Shown here: positions 7,311-7,877 of the stretch, one piece after another | Layout: each line of letters opens with the position of its first letter | Numbering within the stretch: the first letter of the stretch is position 1 | Source: Elusimicrobiota bacterium | GTDB taxonomy: Bacteria; Elusimicrobiota; Elusimicrobia; UBA1565; UBA9628 | Length of the DNA stretch: 7,877 bases | Direction: 5' to 3' | Assembly: GCA_028869495.1 (NCBI GenBank) | Contig: JAGWRY010000305.1 | Coordinates: 1-7,877, forward strand | Program-made: the position numbers and the translations under genes | Notes under the pieces: generated by a model | Databases searched by the model: none | What the model was told of the DNA's origin: nothing | Seen by the model: the letters and a program-made list of their open reading frames with translations, nothing else

Positions 7311-7345
7311 TCGCAAATGTTAATCCGCGGCGGCGGCGAAGTCAA
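7310..7345 (-). promoter_or_regulatory. Promoter of the DUF1232 gene with predicted leaderless start
   Basis: A -35 TTGACT (7345-7340), a 17-base spacer (7339-7323) and a -10 TAACAT (7322-7317) lie on the minus strand. Six bases (TTGCGA) follow, then ATG, so the usual start position falls exactly on the A of the start codon. No Shine-Dalgarno precedes the ATG, as expected of a leaderless mRNA. The -35 sits in the same sequence, CCTTGACTTCG, as the -35 of the sprA promoter. Confidence 0.6.
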
Positions 7346-7394
7346 GGGCGCGCCGGCCCGCGTTCGCGGACTTCCCGCCGTCCGTTCAAGGGGC

Positions 7395-7521
7395 CGCCGT
7401 CCGTCCCGGTCCCGGCGGGAACGCGCGCCATTGAGGCGCGCTTGGGTCGCTCGGCGGCTACGGCGCTATAAAGGCTTGCCGTCCTTCGCTCCACATCCCG
7501 CCGTGACCGGGACGGACGGCG
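7395..7521. repeat. Off-centre stem-loop inside the palindrome (17-bp stem)
   Basis: Positions 7395-7411 are perfectly inverted at 7505-7521 (17 bp). Inside, 7413-7420 pairs with 7496-7503 (8 bp), and 7423-7429 with 7435-7441 forms a small 7-bp hairpin with a 5-base loop. This fold uses the left arm alone and competes with the full palindrome, because 7496-7503 also pairs with the other arm. Confidence 0.6.
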
Positions 7522-7556
7522 ATCGCTCGGGAGCGGTCAGCCCACGCCCGTATGAT

Positions 7557-7687
7557 CGCCGTTCGATGCGCCCTTCGGCGGGACGTGGAGCGAGGACGGC
7601 GGGTCGGCCGGTCCCGCCGTCCGCCGCCGAGCGACCCGAGCGAGGGTCAAACCCGAGCGATCCCGCCGAAGGGCGCGTCGAACGGCG
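7557..7687. repeat. Off-centre inverted repeat in the right arm (27 nt, 26 matched)
   Basis: Positions 7557-7583 are inverted at 7661-7687. The single imperfect pair is T7567 against G7677, which would be a G-U pair in a plus-strand RNA. The left half overlaps the block at 7576-7600 that pairs with the left arm, so the two folds exclude each other. An 11-base pair, 7521-7531 with 7652-7662, is a further link across the element. Confidence 0.6.
7594..7622. repeat. Short hairpin: 10-bp perfect stem, 9-base loop
   Basis: GGACGGCGGG at 7594-7603 is inverted at 7613-7622 around the loop TCGGCCGGT. It sits between two major blocks of the right arm and has no following T-run on either strand. Confidence 0.55.
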
Positions 7688-7728
7688 GCCGCCGGGAATG
7701 AGCGGGAAGTCCGCGAACCGGGCGCGCG

Positions 7729-7877
7729 TCAGCGCGAGAGGACGTCGGCGTAGGCCCGCTCGTAGTCGTCGAGCATGCGCCGCAGGGTGAAGCGCTCGGA
7801 CACGGCCGCCTTCGCGGCCGCGCCGAGCGCGGCGCGGCGGGCGGGGTCGCCGGCGAGCGCGCGCAGGGAGCGCGCGA
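7729..7877 (-). CDS. C-terminal end of a probable family-4 (GT-B) glycosyltransferase (partial)
   Basis: The last 48 residues are visible; the rest lies beyond the right edge. The frame runs without a stop from the edge to TGA at 7731-7729. The sequence ends with a pattern typical of glycosyltransferase group 1 C-termini: LAGDPARRAALG, then AAAKAAVSERFTLRRMLDDY and ERAYADVL, that is, helix-forming 'L-x-x-D-P-x-x-R-x-x-L-G' followed by 'ERF-(S/T)-x-x-x-(M/L)-x-x-x-Y'. Such enzymes transfer sugars from nucleotide-sugar donors in polysaccharide, O-antigen or glycolipid synthesis. The catalytic E-x7-E region is outside the window, so donor and acceptor cannot be judged. The palindrome begins 10 bp past the stop. 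Confidence 0.72.
   Translation of the reverse strand, partial: ARSLRALAGDPARRAALGAAAKAAVSERFTLRRMLDDYERAYADVLSR

Larger units (their letters stand above)
7362..7718. repeat. Large imperfect palindrome (about 357 bp) filling the intergenic region
   Basis: Three pairs of inverted blocks share one centre near 7540: 7362-7378 with 7702-7718 (17 of 17), 7444-7458 with 7623-7637 (15 of 15), and 7478-7503 with 7576-7600 (one base bulged, one mismatch). Sequence between these blocks is also recognisably related between the arms (for example GGCCGCCGT near both outer ends) but diverged. The structure is thus one long inverted repeat with arms of about 178 bp, or two copies of one element head to head. 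It begins 10 bp beyond the glycosyltransferase stop and ends about 17 bp before the DUF1232 -35 box. I see no coding frame, transposase or CRISPR repeat in it. No T-run follows any stem, so it is not a standard intrinsic terminator. Confidence 0.8.

Noticed and set aside
7362..7718. Palindrome as a CRISPR array or a standard terminator
   Set aside because: The repeats are inverted, of different lengths and irregularly spaced, so it is not CRISPR. No stem is followed by a T-run on either strand, so an intrinsic terminator cannot be claimed.
7116..7790. A plus-strand frame across the DUF1232 start, the palindrome and the glycosyltransferase end
   Set aside because: The translation is Arg/Pro/Ser-rich and crosses two minus-strand genes plus a palindrome; no domain or ribosome site supports it.

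Overview
The window comes from a very GC-rich Gram-negative (diderm) bacterium. All four or five genes that I accept lie on the minus strand, so transcription runs from right to left. The dominant gene is a full-length member of the SprA family, the giant outer-membrane translocon of the type IX secretion system (T9SS). The family is best known in Bacteroidota and occurs in related diderm phyla. The base composition and the Ala/Pro-rich linkers do not look like a typical Bacteroidota genome. A high-GC lineage such as Gemmatimonadota, Elusimicrobiota or another FCB-like phylum is plausible, but the sequence alone does not fix the phylum.

Layout from right to left, in the direction of transcription. 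(1) 7729-7877: the last 48 residues of a probable family-4 (GT-B fold) glycosyltransferase. (2) 7362-7718: a roughly 357-bp imperfect palindrome that almost fills the intergenic gap, with perfect or near-perfect blocks of 15-26 bp sharing one centre and further interleaved inverted repeats. (3) 6636-7310: a 224-residue protein with an N-terminal helix-turn-helix and a C-terminal DUF1232/YkvA membrane segment. Its promoter places the transcription start on the A of the ATG, so it is probably leaderless. (4) 928-6534: the SprA-like protein, 1868 residues, starting at TTG. Its promoter lies exactly over the stop codon of the preceding gene. (5) 107-922: a 271-residue lipoprotein made of two tandem RcpC/CpaB-type domains, 5 bp behind sprA and surely co-transcribed with it. 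(6) 1-78: the start of another probable secreted protein, behind a consensus extended -10 promoter.

Inferred working picture: the sprA-like gene and the lipoprotein form a two-gene envelope operon. SprA would be the outer-membrane conduit. The lipoprotein, built from domains otherwise found in Flp/tad pilus secretin-associated CpaB proteins, would be a periplasmic or outer-membrane partner. This pairing of a T9SS component with a tad-type accessory domain is the most interesting gene-level point. The large palindrome is the most interesting non-coding point. A general style also shows: none of the starts has a strong Shine-Dalgarno sequence at normal spacing, two look leaderless, and two promoters share the same extended -35 sequence with a 17-nt spacer.
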